Under the pieces are notes generated by a model. It did not search any database, was not told the origin of the DNA, and saw nothing but the letters and a program-made list of their open reading frames with translations. From contig JACRDV010000007.1 in assembly GCA_024860865.1 (NCBI GenBank), positions 1 through 11,399 of the forward strand: a stretch of DNA of 11,399 nt. Direction: 5' to 3'. This document shows, one piece after another, positions 1 through 6,213 of the stretch. The DNA comes from Methanobacteriota archaeon (GTDB taxonomy: Archaea > JACRDV01). Numbering within the stretch: the stretch's first letter is position 1; the number at the start of each line of letters is the position of its first letter. A program made the position numbers and the translations under genes.

Positions 1-180
1 GCCGAGATTCTCACGGTGACGTTCCGGTCGGCAAAGCTGTGGCTCTTTTAAAGGAACGTTGTGGATTCCTTTAAAGGATTGCTCTCGGGTAGTCCTTTGT
101 TAGGAATATTCTGATATTCCCTCTTAAAAGAGGTCGGCTGGGATAAGCCGGATATTCGGTGCGGGAGATTTTATTTTTAT
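1..180 (+). ncRNA. Possible structured RNA, 3' part, family unknown
   Basis: No convincing coding frame is seen, and the stretch is clearly more GC-rich than the bases right after it. It folds into consecutive local hairpins: GCCGA 1-5 with TCGGC 28-32; a 12-bp stem 45-56 with 66-77 (one G-U); GGAATAT 103-109 with ATATTCC 114-120; CCTCTT 120-125 with AAGAGG 128-133; GGCT 136-139 with AGCC 146-149. A T-rich run (about 167-180) follows, as expected for an archaeal terminator on the plus strand. The 5' end is cut by the window edge. I looked for the conserved cores of 5S, SRP RNA, RNase P RNA and tRNA and found none, so no family is named. GC-rich islands in AT-rich archaeal genomes are often stable RNAs; that part is inference. 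Confidence 0.4.
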
Positions 181-279
181 GTCCTCTTCTTGAGAAAAGC
201 AAAATATTTTGATATTTATTTTTATAAAAACTTACAATTAAGTAATTTCTTTTTTTATGCTAAAAGATTTTTGGAGAGT

Positions 280-1536
280 TTACAGCTTCCTAGTAACCAA
301 ATTTCCCTTCAGCTCGCAGTATTCATCTTTTTTTGCTATACACTTTGTTTCAATAAACTTCCATTCCTTGCCTGTAACAAAGCTAAATATGCCTGCCATT
401 GCGCCGTCTAAAATAAAGCATACTTCTCGACTTAAATCAACTAATGGACTGCAGAAAGAGCAGTGATGATCTCTAATAAAAGCCTCGCCTCTTTCAAGGT
501 CAAGGTGCACCACCTCAAACTTCCCCCAGCCTCGAACGGTTAGGCTCTCAAGATACGTTTTTATAAGCTCAGTTCCTTTTAATTTCATGCTTCCAGACAT
601 AAATTTTGCAAAGTTGTAGGAGTCTGTGAAACCAACATTATACATTAGTTCATTAACTCTCGCTAAACCAAAACTCTCGCAACTTTTTCTATAGAATACG
701 CTCAATAAATCAGCTGGAGTTATCAGCACTTTAGTGTTAAAAAGGGTTAAAGTTCCATCTATACCTAGGGTAAGATGTTCTTTCATAAATTGAAAGTCTT
801 GGGCAATCATTTTGCCTAGAGCAATTCCAGCTTCGGTAACTTCATATGGCACTTCTTCAGTAGAATGAATTGCTCCACTTAATTTTCGCACTCTAAGTGT
901 TCTTTGAAGTTTACCCCCAATCTCCTTTGAGCGCAAATCAACTACTCCATCAAGTATATGCTCATTTGTAGTTTCTATTTCATGTGGGAACATTCCATGG
1001 GCAAATATGCTTATTCCGGTGTGCTTAACCTCATGGATTCTGCCGAGCAAACTACGCCCAAGCATTATAGCGCCTGTAGAATTGTCAGAAATTAGCATTA
1101 AGGTTGTAAAAGAATCAAAGACCCATCTAATATTTTTATAGCCTTTATCGATTAACTCATCAATAAGACTATTGACCTGCAATGATATCCTTGTAAGGTC
1201 CCTTGGTTTCTCAATAAAGAATTTTTCATTAGAAGGTTTCATATGTTCAGGGCGAAAACTCGGAGTATAAGCATCAACTATTATAAAATTTTCATATTTT
1301 TCAAGGTCAGGGGTAAATCTTTTAATTTCATTTTTGATCCAACTTGGGGGATGGTCATATGTTACATAAACACAAGCATCGCCTTCTTTTAAACCTTGAA
1401 CAAGATACTGCATCGCAAGCAAATAGGCATAAGCACCAGGGTCTTGGTTAAACATAATAACCGAGCCCTTTGGAATTCCCCCTCCACATAAAACATCAAA
1501 CTCAGCATTTCCGGTCCTAACAAGCTCTATATTCAT
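280..1536 (-). CDS. KaiC-like (RecA-fold) protein with C-terminal V4R domain
   Basis: 418 aa. The N-terminal ~230 residues resemble archaeal KaiC/GvpD-type RecA-fold ATPases: TGNAEFDVLCGGGIPKGS (8-25) is the usual entry, and WVFDSFTTLML is a Walker B-like strand. The P-loop is lost: where GxPGTGKT is expected the protein reads DPGAYAY (32-38), without glycine, lysine or threonine, so ATP hydrolysis is unlikely. The C-terminal ~150 residues are a V4R (4-vinyl reductase) domain, a small-molecule sensing fold. C373, E396, C399 and C407 keep the spacing of the zinc ligands known from the MopR/PoxR V4R domains. The gene is divergent from a winged-helix gene, suggesting a sensor/regulator pair (inference). 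The ATG at 1536 has no Shine-Dalgarno but has a TATA-like box about 36 nt upstream. No membrane segments; cytoplasmic. Confidence 0.85.
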   Translation of the reverse strand: MNIELVRTGNAEFDVLCGGGIPKGSVIMFNQDPGAYAYLLAMQYLVQGLKEGDACVYVTYDHPPSWIKNEIKRFTPDLEKYENFIIVDAYTPSFRPEHMKPSNEKFFIEKPRDLTRISLQVNSLIDELIDKGYKNIRWVFDSFTTLMLISDNSTGAIMLGRSLLGRIHEVKHTGISIFAHGMFPHEIETTNEHILDGVVDLRSKEIGGKLQRTLRVRKLSGAIHSTEEVPYEVTEAGIALGKMIAQDFQFMKEHLTLGIDGTLTLFNTKVLITPADLLSVFYRKSCESFGLARVNELMYNVGFTDSYNFAKFMSGSMKLKGTELIKTYLESLTVRGWGKFEVVHLDLERGEAFIRDHHCSFCSPLVDLSREVCFILDGAMAGIFSFVTGKEWKFIETKCIAKKDEYCELKGNLVTRKL

Positions 1537-1566
1537 GATAATCGATACTATTTTGAGGTTTTTGAA

Positions 1567-1578
1567 CTTTTAAAAATT
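1567..1578 (-). promoter_or_regulatory. TATA box of the KaiC-like/V4R gene
   Basis: CTTTTAAAAATT (plus-strand reading) lies with its centre about 36 nt before the ATG at 1536. This would place transcription start roughly 10 nt ahead of the gene, giving a very short leader, which agrees with the lack of a Shine-Dalgarno. Confidence 0.5.
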
Positions 1579-1601
1579 GCTTTTTGACATTGATATTGCT
1601 G

Positions 1602-1700
1602 TCACTTGATAACTCAATTTAGGTAAATTGGCAGCAACTTTGAACCGATTAAAAAGTCAAAGTTTGAGGTTTTCAAGAATTATTTATATAATCACTTGAA
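1602..1700. promoter_or_regulatory. Candidate operator motifs in divergent promoter region
   Basis: TCACTTGA occurs at 1602-1609 and again at 1692-1699, exactly 90 bp apart. The right copy also forms an inverted repeat with TTCAAG at 1672-1677 (TTCAAG ... CTTGAA 1695-1700) that brackets the TATA box of the winged-helix gene. Such placement suits a repressor site, perhaps for autoregulation by that winged-helix protein. Short AT-rich motifs can recur by chance. Confidence 0.35.
1683..1691 (+). promoter_or_regulatory. TATA box of the winged-helix gene
   Basis: TTTATATAA has its centre 28 nt before the ATG at 1715, so transcription probably begins at or next to the start codon (leaderless mRNA). 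No Shine-Dalgarno is present, which agrees. Confidence 0.65.
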
Positions 1701-1714
1701 TAAGCTTAGATTCT

Positions 1715-2044
1715 ATGGAACGAGCTGTAAAGTATACACTAACAGCAAAAGTAGAAGATGAAATTGAGCTGTTAAAGAGGCATATGCTCATCTTAAAATT
1801 AGTTTTAGATAACCAACCAATTGGGATTATTAAACTCTCTGAATTGACGAAACTCCCCCAACATCGCGTTAGATACTCTTTAAGAGTTCTAGAACATGAA
1901 GGATTGATCAGACCATCCCCTCAAGGGGCTATACTGACTGAAAAAGCGAGCGAATTTATAAAAACTTCATCTGAAACGCTCGAACACCTCTCAGAAACTT
2001 TATCAGAGCTGAAATTGCTAGCAAGCAATCTAAAGAAAAAGTAA
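1715..2044 (+). CDS. Small winged-helix transcriptional regulator
   Basis: 109 aa. Residues ~22-80 read as a winged helix-turn-helix: a helical start (EIELLKRHMLILKLVLDNQP), then IIKLSELTKLPQHRVRYSLRVLEHEGLI as the helix-turn-helix, then a wing (RPSPQGAILTEKA). The last ~25 residues (SSETLEHLSETLSELKLLAS) form an amphipathic helix, probably for dimerisation. The size and form match small archaeal single-domain wHTH regulators of unknown target. It is divergent from the KaiC-like/V4R gene, which may be its signal partner or its target, and motif repeats in the shared promoter suggest autoregulation (inference). The downstream tRNA promoter begins directly at the stop codon. Its exact family and ligand are unknown; no ligand-binding domain is present. 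Confidence 0.8.
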   Translation: MERAVKYTLTAKVEDEIELLKRHMLILKLVLDNQPIGIIKLSELTKLPQHRVRYSLRVLEHEGLIRPSPQGAILTEKASEFIKTSSETLEHLSETLSELKLLASNLKKK

Positions 2045-2045
2045 A

Positions 2046-2053
2046 TTTATAAT
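2046..2053 (+). promoter_or_regulatory. TATA box of the tRNA-Val gene
   Basis: TTTATAAT, centred about 29 nt before the first base of the tRNA at 2079, starts two bases after the stop codon of the preceding gene. The spacing fits archaeal tRNA transcription starting at or just ahead of the mature 5' end. Confidence 0.55.
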
Positions 2054-2101
2054 AACAAATTTTCTCTAATTTTAATTTGGGCCCGTGGTCCAGCGGCTAA
2101 G

Positions 2102-2114
2102 AAAAAATTGGCAA
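2102..2114 (+). other. Noncanonical tRNA intron, D stem (23/24)
   Basis: 13-nt intron between tRNA positions 23 and 24. Bulge-helix-bulge: central helix 2096-2099 (GCTA) with 2109-2112 (TGGC), which pair as G-C, C-G, U-G, A-U. The 5' bulge is A2100 G2101 | A2102 and the 3' bulge is A2113 A2114 | A2115. The outer helix is 2093-2095 with 2116-2118. Cuts fall after the second base of each 3-nt bulge, as required. The A-rich borders would permit a one-base shift, but only this placement gives two 3-nt bulges and four central pairs. Confidence 0.85.
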
Positions 2115-2128
2115 ACGTCACCCTCACA

Positions 2129-2141
2129 AGAATACTGAGAG
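2129..2141 (+). other. Canonical tRNA intron (37/38)
   Basis: 13-nt intron after A37. Central helix CTCA 2123-2126 pairs perfectly with TGAG 2136-2139. The 5' bulge is C2127 A2128 | A2129, the 3' bulge is A2140 G2141 | A2142, and the outer helix is the anticodon stem. Its internal layout (1 nt bulge, 6 nt loop region, 4 nt helix, 2 nt bulge) is the same as that of the D-stem intron. Confidence 0.9.
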
Positions 2142-2176
2142 AGGTGAAGATCGGGGTTCGACTCCCCGCGGGCCCA

Positions 2177-2468
2177 CTATTCCGCCGTTAAATACTAAAG
2201 TTTGTGTTTCTGAGTTATTAATTCTGTCGCTATACAGCACAGGTTTTAGCCATAGAAACGCCTTTTGTCACTTTTGTCATCTTTGTCACTATTTAGAGTT
2301 TATGATTTAAAAATTAATTGAGAGAGAACTTGGATCAATAAATGGGCTATAAAAGGAAATCTATCTTTTGTGAAAAAGCTAACGGGCGAGACATTACGAC
2401 CTCTAGAAAAATAAAAATGTTAATTTTATAGAAAGCAGCAAATCAAGACTAGCTAAAAAATCTTGAGG
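2177..2468. other. Spacer without recognised gene
   Basis: 292 bp between the tRNA and the relE remnant. It holds three tandem 9-mers at 2262-2288 and scattered A/T-rich sequence. I find no start-to-stop reading frame resembling a known protein and no further tRNA. Confidence 0.5.
2262..2288 (+). repeat. Three tandem 9-bp repeats
   Basis: CTTTTGTCA at 2262-2270 and 2271-2279, then TCTTTGTCA at 2280-2288. It lies outside any gene. Probably a simple repeat; no function is evident. Confidence 0.8.
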
Positions 2469-2715
2469 TTATCGATATGCTTGACGTCTATGCCTAACTA
2501 CTGGATTTCCACGATATCTTTACTTTTGATTTTGTATATTATCCTATAATCTCCAGCACGTAATTTCCAATATCCTTCCCAATCGCATGAAGCTTGTCAC
2601 CGGCCCTAGCGTCATCAAATAATTCGTCTATTGCTAAATCTATTTGCCGTTGCGCATCTTTAGGAAGTTTCTTAATATCGCGTACGGCTCTTCTAGTAAA
2701 AGTGATTTCAGGCAT
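2469..2715 (-). pseudogene. RelE/ParE-family toxin, two frameshifts
   Basis: The ATG (2715-2713) lies one base after the stop of the Phd/YefM antitoxin, the normal antitoxin-toxin order. Frame 1 gives 47 residues (MPEITFTRRAVRDIKKLPKD ... GDKLHAIGK). At about 2575 the homology moves to the -1 frame, GYWKLRAGDYRIIYKIKSKD, the core RelE strand with the conserved R-x-G-D-Y-R. At about 2504 it moves again by -1 to PVVRHRRQAYR and a stop at 2469; the HRR...YR ending carries the Arg and Tyr expected at a RelE C-terminus. The joined product would be 82 aa, a normal RelE length. As written, translation stops after 58 residues (end 2539) without the catalytic C-terminus. Both lesions behave like 1-nt deletions. 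A read error or recoding is possible but would have to occur twice. Confidence 0.85.
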
Positions 2716-2716
2716 T

Positions 2717-3004
2717 TTATCTTTTCTGCCTTGCTAAGCGAAGAGGTGGATGCCCAAAAACTTCTTCATATGTGTAGATTCCACCTTTTCTAGAATCTTC
2801 TTGAGCTTCTCGAAGTATTCGCAGAGCATGAGGATCTGCCATTTCCTCTAATGTTGCCATTATGCTGTTATATTGTTTAGCTCCCATCATAACAGCAATT
2901 GGTTTTCCCTTTCTGCTGACCACGATTTGTTTTCCGAGCTCAGCATCTCTAAGAAGTCGTGTTAATCTTTTATGTACTTCCTTCACACCAACTACTTCTG
3001 CCAA
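2717..3004 (-). CDS. Phd/YefM-family antitoxin
   Basis: 95 aa. The N-terminal half (EVVGVKEVHKRLTRLLRDAELGKQIVVSRKGKPIAVMMGAKQY) is the Phd/YefM fold: a DNA-binding dimer domain that represses its own operon, with RKGKPIAVMM as the hallmark strand. The C-terminal half (from about residue 55) is the flexible part that would wrap and inhibit the toxin. The start is TTG at 3004; no in-frame ATG exists near it, and a GGTGAT, complementary to the archaeal anti-Shine-Dalgarno, lies about 6 nt upstream. The stop codon is one base from the relE start, so the pair was translationally coupled. The partner toxin is broken, so this is now an orphan antitoxin that might still silence its promoter or neutralise related toxins elsewhere (inference). 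Confidence 0.88.
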   Translation of the reverse strand: MAEVVGVKEVHKRLTRLLRDAELGKQIVVSRKGKPIAVMMGAKQYNSIMATLEEMADPHALRILREAQEDSRKGGIYTYEEVFGHPPLRLARQKR

Positions 3005-3024
3005 AATTTATCACCACATAAATT

Positions 3025-3277
3025 TTATTTCTTAATTTTTAAATTTGGAAATTCTAAAAATTTTCTTCCTTCTTGAGTTGCAATTTGATCTCATAAAGTT
3101 TTTCTAATGATCCACACTAATTCATCCCAACTAAGAGAAGCGTAGCGGCCTCTAGAGAACCTCCTGCTATTTTGATTAGCACATTTTTTGCTAATGAAGC
3201 TTCCTTTCAATTCGCTCATCATAAATAACGGGGTAAATAAAAACATTCGCATCAATGTATTCTATATTCTTCCTCAA
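3025..3277 (-). pseudogene. VapC-like PIN-domain toxin remnant
   Basis: Directly behind and overlapping the AbrB-type antitoxin gene. The frame starting with YIDANVFIYPVIYDERIERK is a typical PIN N-terminus with its first catalytic Asp. Homology then jumps by -1 at about 3200 (ASLAKNVLIKIAGGSLEAAT), by -1 again at about 3132 (SWDELVWIIRKTL), and meets an in-frame TGA at 3093-3091 before DQIATQEGRKFLEFPNLKI; the frame ends at 3025. The C-terminal ~45 residues of a PIN domain, with the remaining acidic catalytic residues, are absent. The codon where ATG is expected reads ATA (3265-3263); the next candidate is TTG at 3277. With two frameshifts, one nonsense codon and a truncation this cannot make active VapC. 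The next antitoxin gene starts 20 nt downstream. Confidence 0.85.
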
Positions 3278-3503
3278 TTTGTTTTTCTCTGATCTTTTCT
3301 ATGTCTATTTTTTTCGTTAATTTCTTAGGAACAGTGCAAAATTCTTCCACAAATTGTTTAGGATCTTTGAAAGGTCTCAAGATAACTTCTTTTTCTTTAA
3401 CCTCAAAAATTATTTTTGTCCCCGGTTTAATTCCAAGATGCTCTCGTATATCTTTAGGCACAACTATTTGCCCTTTTTCACCGATAACTCTCCTTATTTT
3501 CAT
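3252..3503 (-). CDS. vapB: AbrB/SpoVT-type antitoxin (VapB-like)
   Basis: 83 aa. Residues 1-47 are a swapped-hairpin AbrB DNA-binding domain: KIRRVIGEKGQIVVPKDIRE, then HLGIKPGTKIIFEV. The charged C-terminal tail (DPKQFVEEFCTVPKKLTKKI ...) would bind the PIN toxin. Typically such proteins inhibit VapC and repress the vapBC operon. The ATG at 3503 has a TATA-like box about 40 nt upstream, so the gene can be expressed without reading through from stt3, whose stop lies 63 nt upstream. The reading frame is intact although its toxin, overlapping its 3' end, is heavily damaged. Confidence 0.88.
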   Translation of the reverse strand: MKIRRVIGEKGQIVVPKDIREHLGIKPGTKIIFEVKEKEVILRPFKDPKQFVEEFCTVPKKLTKKIDIEKIREKQIEEEYRIH

Positions 3504-3537
3504 TCATACCACGAAGTAAAGAATTAGTAGGAATTGT

Positions 3538-3547
3538 TATTTAAAAT
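3538..3547 (-). promoter_or_regulatory. TATA-like box before vapB
   Basis: The minus strand reads TTTTAAATAA in the short gap between stt3 and vapB, centred about 40 nt before the vapB ATG. It suggests a separate promoter for the toxin-antitoxin block. AT-rich context lowers certainty. Confidence 0.4.
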
Positions 3548-3566
3548 TTTATCAAAACGTGTTGTT

Positions 3567-5270
3567 TCAAAATGCTTCGCGGGGGACCAGTAGGTAGTTC
3601 ACTATGTAAATTTTTACAAATCCATTATCAAATATTTTTTTGAGGTACTCAAGATTTTTATCATCCCGCATTAAACGTGCAAGAATGATTTGATTCGTAT
3701 TTTGAACTTTAGAAATAGACATCATTTGTGCAAAGTCTATTTTTTCAGAATAAGGGCTAACTAAAACATAATTTACCCCAAGCCTTTTTGCTAATGTAAT
3801 AGCTTCTTTTTCATCGGATGCACAATAAAAATTTGAGATTAGCGTGAGCGTATCAAAGGTTCCTCGTCCTCCGTCAATGAGTGCTTTTCTTTCAGCAATT
3901 GCTTCAATCCAGTAACCATACCACCACCAAGCCATAACCACTGAATCATTTGGAGTATTTTTATTGAGCCAAATTAGGGCATCATACCACTCGGTATTCA
4001 TAAGTGGTTCAATCTGGTTGCCTAGCGATACGGCAGCATGCGAACCAATTATCATAACCAAACTAGCTAGGGTAATATTAAAAATTTTTACAATTTTGCC
4101 CTTTAATGACAATAAAGTTGCAATCACTAACCCGCTTAAAACACTTGCTGGAATTGCTAAAATAAAGAAAAACCGAACCATTTCTTGAGCCAAGAAAAGA
4201 GAAACAAGAAATAATACTAAAAGAAAAACTCCAAAATCAGAAAGTTTTTTGAGAGCTATGTATAACCCGAATGGCAATAGAAAAAGTTCAAAATTGATAA
4301 GTGACAAATAAGTATAGATATCTGGAGATAAACTCTCTGCAGATAACCACGGTCGAAATTTTATGGATTGAAGAATTGAAAATAAAGAAATTTTATAAAG
4401 GGTAAGAAAAACAAGACTAATTAGAACGAAAATTATGACCGCACCAATTAATTTCCAGTTATCATTTACTTTAAAGTAGTAAATAAATGTGATAAAGAAA
4501 AAAACTCCAATCAAGAAGATTTTAATAACAAGTTGCAAAAAGCGATAATGCGGGTGAAGGAGCGCCAAAAAAGTAACCAATATAATAACTGCAAAAAATA
4601 ATATAAGCTCCTTTGAAATTTTCTTTCTAAAACTTTGAACTAAAGCAAAAAAAGCAAAAGCAATTGGCAAAAATACAAATGTGCCCCATGACATCGCACT
4701 TAATAGAAGAAAGATTCCGGCCATGGACAAATTCAATATGGATTCTTTTTTTAAAAATCTAATCGAGAAAAAAAGAGTTAGTATAATGAATACAATAGCT
4801 AAAGATTCATCATCAGAAAATCCAGCCACTGTTCTGGTGAGAAAAGCAGGGCTAATGGCTAAAAAAATAGAACTAAAAATCCCAACTTGTGGATTATACA
4901 ACTCCTTCGCAAAAAGATAGAAAAGTACCGCTGAAAAAGCTCCAAGAACAGCTGGAAAATACCTACAAAAATCCAAAAGCGTTATGTTAATCCTAAAACA
5001 AGTGAGTATATTATAAAAAATAGCAAATGTCCAATCTAATATTGGCAGTTGTGTAATCTCAATGCCCTGAGGCCAGAGCAATATATCAAATGTCGGCCTA
5101 GCTCCACTTTCTACGATATTTTTTATCATTCGATAATGGAAATATGGATCTGCTTCGATTAAATATGGATATCTTGCTGGAATTAATCTAATTGCTAAAG
5201 CTAAGAGAAAAATCAAAAATAAGATAATAAGGATATAATTCCTTTTCAGCATAAACAAAATTTTGTTCAT
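3567..5270 (-). CDS. aglB: STT3/AglB oligosaccharyltransferase, WWDYG motif altered
   Basis: 567 aa, multi-pass membrane protein of the STT3 family, which moves a lipid-linked glycan onto Asn of N-x-S/T sequons outside the membrane. Visible: a TM helix (12-30), first external loop motif EADPYFHYR (E39, D41, metal/catalytic), second acidic motif SDDE (152-155), a candidate loop-5 Glu in LSAES (E312), about a dozen hydrophobic spans to ~410, then the soluble C-terminal domain. There the sequon-binding motif WWDYG reads WWWYG (448-452), with the usual downstream context GYWIEAIAERKALIDGGRG. The protein is short compared with the larger archaeal AglB types, with only ~150 residues after the last TM. 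Its ATG overlaps the stop of the upstream membrane-protein gene (ATGA), so the two form an operon. Family assignment is firm; activity with the changed motif is uncertain. Confidence 0.9.
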   Translation of the reverse strand: MNKILFMLKRNYILIILFLIFLLALAIRLIPARYPYLIEADPYFHYRMIKNIVESGARPTFDILLWPQGIEITQLPILDWTFAIFYNILTCFRINITLLDFCRYFPAVLGAFSAVLFYLFAKELYNPQVGIFSSIFLAISPAFLTRTVAGFSDDESLAIVFIILTLFFSIRFLKKESILNLSMAGIFLLLSAMSWGTFVFLPIAFAFFALVQSFRKKISKELILFFAVIILVTFLALLHPHYRFLQLVIKIFLIGVFFFITFIYYFKVNDNWKLIGAVIIFVLISLVFLTLYKISLFSILQSIKFRPWLSAESLSPDIYTYLSLINFELFLLPFGLYIALKKLSDFGVFLLVLFLVSLFLAQEMVRFFFILAIPASVLSGLVIATLLSLKGKIVKIFNITLASLVMIIGSHAAVSLGNQIEPLMNTEWYDALIWLNKNTPNDSVVMAWWWYGYWIEAIAERKALIDGGRGTFDTLTLISNFYCASDEKEAITLAKRLGVNYVLVSPYSEKIDFAQMMSISKVQNTNQIILARLMRDDKNLEYLKKIFDNGFVKIYIVNYLLVPREAF

Positions 5271-5728
5271 AGATACTCCCCCAAAGAGATGAGAATGTTT
5301 AATATACCGATCGATAAACCTGTTGTAATTCCGATTACCAATCCTGTTTTACCAAGCCAACCACAAATTGAAATTACAAAGTATTGCAAATTTCTGAATG
5401 TTTTGATTGAAAAATATATACTTACAAATATCAACATAGCTGGTAGAAAAATAAACAATAGCACAGATGTAGACCAAAACTTGCTGAAGATAAAATAGTC
5501 CAAACAAAGTGCAAAAAGCGCTCCAGAGCACAAGTAAAGGACAATTGTGGTGTACATTTCATTTTTTATTAGAAATATCGCAAAACATAATGCTGATAAT
5601 AAACTGAAAAAACAAAAGCCAGATGCGTTAAATGTATTGGTTATATACCAGCCTATTTTTATAAAGATAGCTACGGTTAAAAGCCCAAGTGTGGCAATTC
5701 CAATTAGAATTTTCTGCCAAGTTTTCAT
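5267..5728 (-). CDS. Small multi-pass membrane protein, operon with stt3
   Basis: 153 aa, unrecognised. Almost the whole chain is hydrophobic, with four to five likely TM segments (about 7-25, 38-54, 60-80, 87-108, 123-148) separated by short polar turns (e.g. KTFRNLQ). No catalytic motif is visible. It shares a 4-nt ATGA overlap with stt3, implying coupled translation and a role at the same membrane site, for example as an accessory or scaffold protein for glycan transfer or for lipid-linked sugar handling (inference from position only). An AT palindrome with TATA character lies about 40 nt upstream, and AAGGTG about 11 nt before the ATG may serve as a ribosome site. Confidence 0.7.
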   Translation of the reverse strand: MKTWQKILIGIATLGLLTVAIFIKIGWYITNTFNASGFCFFSLLSALCFAIFLIKNEMYTTIVLYLCSGALFALCLDYFIFSKFWSTSVLLFIFLPAMLIFVSIYFSIKTFRNLQYFVISICGWLGKTGLVIGITTGLSIGILNILISLGEYL

Positions 5729-5759
5729 AGTATTATAAACACCTTATGGTGCTTAGGTG

Positions 5760-5775
5760 AAATTATTAATAATTT
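5760..5775 (-). promoter_or_regulatory. Palindromic TATA-type element before stt3 operon
   Basis: AAATTATTAATAATTT is a perfect 16-bp palindrome centred about 40 nt upstream of the membrane-protein ATG, a suitable place for a TATA box with a short leader. Its symmetry could also let a dimeric regulator bind. Pure A/T content makes chance symmetry likely. Confidence 0.4.
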
Positions 5776-6172
5776 CGCTCTTCTCATGAAGATTGTGATT
5801 TGGATTTGAGTCATTTGGTGAAAAAGAGAGAAGTTATTTGCTCCACTATTATGAGATATCGCGGCGAAGAAGTTCGTGAATGGAGCTCTAAAATTAAAAA
5901 CACTAGAAGAATTTTGGACTTCAAAGATAGAGAACCTAAAATAAGGGCAACCTCATCTTCACGAAGGGGAAAATAAAATTGTAATCTTTGAATTATTGAC
6001 TGAGCAGTATTTTCATTAAATAGCAAATATTTTGAAACTCCGAAAAGGGATTTAGTTCCATTATAGAAACAACCCAAAATTGAGAGCAATTAAGGAATTA
6101 ATGGACTATACTTTTCGTCGGAATCTGAGGAGAATATACCTATCACAAAAGAAGAAAAGCTTTCTCAATAAG
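5776..6172. other. Spacer with no convincing gene
   Basis: About 400 bp between divergent promoters. Open frames exist on both strands (minus 5811-6089, 92 aa; plus starting MRYRGEEVREWSSKIKN, 41 aa to 5976) but neither resembles a family I know. The minus frame has no clear promoter or ribosome site. The plus frame has a plausible charged helix (GEEVREWSSKIKNTRRI) and could be a decayed gene remnant. Confidence 0.4.
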
Positions 6173-6182
6173 CATAAATATC
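6173..6182 (+). promoter_or_regulatory. TATA-like box before hicBA
   Basis: CATAAATATC lies about 36 nt before the hicB ATG at 6214, which would give a leader just long enough to carry the GGTG ribosome site at 6204-6207. A second AT run at 6190-6198 is too close to the gene to serve as well. Confidence 0.4.
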
Positions 6183-6213
6183 GTTAAGTATAAAATATTT
6201 TAAGGTGAAAAAA

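Larger units (their letters stand above)
2079..2176 (+). tRNA. tRNA-Val (CAC) interrupted by two 13-nt introns
   Basis: The acceptor stem is GGGCCCG 2079-2085 with CGGGCCC 2169-2175, and discriminator A is at 2176; CCA is not encoded. T arm: CGGGG 2152-2156, loop TTCGACT, CCCCG 2164-2168. Anticodon stem: TCACC 2118-2122 with GGTGA 2143-2147; loop CTCACAA with anticodon CAC at 2125-2127. Removing 2102-2114 and 2129-2141 leaves a normal 72-nt cloverleaf in which the D stem pairs G10-C25, U11-A24 and C12-G23 (C13-A22 is a mismatch) and A14, G15, G18, G19 and A21 are in place. Both insertions fold into the bulge-helix-bulge recognised by archaeal splicing endonuclease. Valine identity rests on the CAC anticodon (GUG codons). 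An unspliced D arm would not fold, so both introns must be removed for function. Confidence 0.93.

Noticed and set aside
120-165. Minus-strand sequence resembling the 3' end of RNase P RNA (CCGGCTTAT)
   Set aside because: The rest of an RNase P RNA would have to lie at about 165-500, which is AT-rich and then coding; the GAGGAAAGTC core is absent.
190-466. Plus-strand open frames of about 70 aa
   Set aside because: They mostly overlap the 3' end of the KaiC-like/V4R gene on the other strand and have Phe/Leu-rich AT-driven composition.
5732-5760. CACCT ... AGGTG inverted repeat upstream of the stt3 operon
   Set aside because: Only five paired bases, and the GGTG copies are more simply read as ribosome-site-like sequence.
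5811-6089. Minus-strand 92-aa open frame
   Set aside because: No family resemblance, no promoter or ribosome site, and the overlapping plus strand is equally open for a while; treated as spacer.
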